Shown in pieces: positions 63,314-64,000 of a DNA stretch of 64,000 nt. The stretch is taken from NCBI GenBank assembly GCA_001936135.1, contig CP012814.1, positions 1-64,000 of the forward strand, given 5' to 3'. Positions within the stretch are counted from its first letter, which is position 1; each line of letters starts with the position of its first letter. Made by a program: the position numbers and the translations under genes. This DNA comes from Saccharomycopsis fibuligera x Saccharomycopsis cf. fibuligera (taxonomy: Eukaryota > Ascomycota > Saccharomycetes > Ascoideales > Saccharomycopsidaceae). The notes under the pieces are model-generated. The model saw only the letters and a program-made list of their open reading frames with translations. It was not told the origin of the DNA and searched no databases.

Positions 63314-64000
63314 ATGACCAGCGGCGAGCCTTTTGTAACCCAGGAGGACGAACTCATTCAGCTCGAATATCTCTTGAAAAAAACTACCGAGAAGATCCTC
63401 AGATACGTTGGCGAGGCTTCCGAAAAAGTAGGCGAACGATATGATGCCAAGCAGCTCTATTCATCATTAATCAACAATGGCCAGATAGAAACCCCACTCA
63501 AAGGTTATGGTCATGGTGATTCAGCAAATTTGGACAAAGTGTTACTGCAAGTGGACTTAATTTTGGAAAAAAGTGTTAACACTTGGAGCCTTGGGTTTCT
63601 TGATAAACTTTATGCCTCGACAAATCCCATTGGTATCATTTCAGATTTGGTCCTTTCTATTCTTAATACAAACTCTCATGTGTTCTCAGTGTCACCGGCA
63701 CTTAGTGTTATTGAGAAAAAAGTTGGTAAAGAATATGCTAAACATTTTTTCCACAGCAAAGATCATAGCCATTGTGGTGGATTAACTTTTGCTGGTGGTT
63801 CATGGTCCAACATCACTAGTATGCATATGGCCAAAGTCCAGTTATTTCCCGAAACAAAGACCCAAGGCAACGGCAATCGTAAATTTGCAGTATTCGCTTC
63901 AAGTCATTCCCACTATAGCTTGGTCAAAAGTGCCATATTATGTGGGTTGGGGTCCGATGCTGTTTTCAAAGTCAGAGTCACTGATAATGGGGAAATGGAT
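63314..64000 (+). CDS. PLP-dependent group II decarboxylase, 5' part
   Basis: An open frame of 229 codons runs off the right edge; it starts at the Met at 63314 (MTSGEPFVTQEDELIQLEYL). Family landmarks for the aromatic-amino-acid/glutamate/cysteine-sulfinate decarboxylase group: NTWSLGFLDKLYASTNPIGI, the glycine-rich GGLTFAGGSWSNITSMHMAK, and ASSHSHYSLVKSA, whose His stacks on the pyridoxal ring. The catalytic Lys lies beyond the window. It differs from yeast Gad1 and is closer in pattern to the CSAD/GADL1 branch, as far as memory allows. The substrate cannot be told from this part. A CTG codon occurs at residue 79 or so (VL-[CTG]-QVDL). Confidence 0.85.
   Translation, partial: MTSGEPFVTQEDELIQLEYLLKKTTEKILRYVGEASEKVGERYDAKQLYSSLINNGQIETPLKGYGHGDSANLDKVLLQVDLILEKSVNTWSLGFLDKLYASTNPIGIISDLVLSILNTNSHVFSVSPALSVIEKKVGKEYAKHFFHSKDHSHCGGLTFAGGSWSNITSMHMAKVQLFPETKTQGNGNRKFAVFASSHSHYSLVKSAILCGLGSDAVFKVRVTDNGEMD

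Noticed and set aside
1-64000. CRISPR arrays, bacterial operons, riboswitches
   Set aside because: The window is eukaryotic; repeats seen are satellites, minisatellites and coding repeats without spacer structure.

Overview
The window reads as nuclear DNA of an ascomycete budding yeast (Saccharomycotina). Genes are compact and apparently intronless, and the recognisable ones match yeast families: Gsf2, Dcr2, an ADP/ATP carrier, a carboxypeptidase Y-like enzyme, Ubx6/7, an Mdl-type mitochondrial ABC half-transporter and Per1. There are two tRNA genes, tRNA-Cys(GCA) and tRNA-Thr(AGT). Two CTG codons fall where relatives usually carry Ser or Thr (in the UBX-domain and Dcr2-like proteins). That hints at the CUG-Ser clade but does not prove it.

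Left arm (1-12.5 kb) looks subtelomeric. The first 76 bases carry two 28-bp-spaced copies of a telomere-repeat-like 17-mer. About 4.3 kb of strongly pyrimidine-biased degenerate satellite DNA follows, then a diverged duplication (4.6-6.4 kb). Next comes a candidate mobile element of about 5.6 kb. Identical 99-bp direct repeats (6815-6913 and 12323-12421) flank a roughly 1100-residue tyrosine recombinase with a C2HC zinc finger, an MCB-containing palindrome upstream of it, and a GC-rich island of short iterated motifs (11.4-11.96 kb).

The 12.8-20.2 kb block holds a Zn2Cys6 regulator, an OPT-family oligopeptide transporter and, convergent to it, a secreted precursor of eight almost identical 54-residue acidic hydrophobic peptides separated by Lys-Arg (Kex2) sites. 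Regulator, importer and peptide precursor together suggest, by inference only, a secreted-peptide system of the general kind known from Cryptococcus Qsp1/Opt1. A 4.5-kb gene-free stretch follows (20.2-24.7 kb) and could be a regional centromere or decayed sequence.

From 24.7 kb to the right edge the window is conserved housekeeping chromosome: Mdl-like ABC exporter, ketopantoate-reductase-like protein, Dcr2-like phosphatase, a probable mitochondrial DUF2358-like protein, a Munc13/Ync13-like C2-MUN protein, Gsf2, carboxypeptidase Y, ADP/ATP carrier, Ubx6/7, a large four-TM protein with a disordered tail, tRNA-Cys, an atypical zinc-cluster protein, Per1, tRNA-Thr, and the 5' part of a PLP-dependent group II decarboxylase that runs off the window. 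Intergenic spaces are long and rich in homopolymers (T31, A32) and microsatellites.
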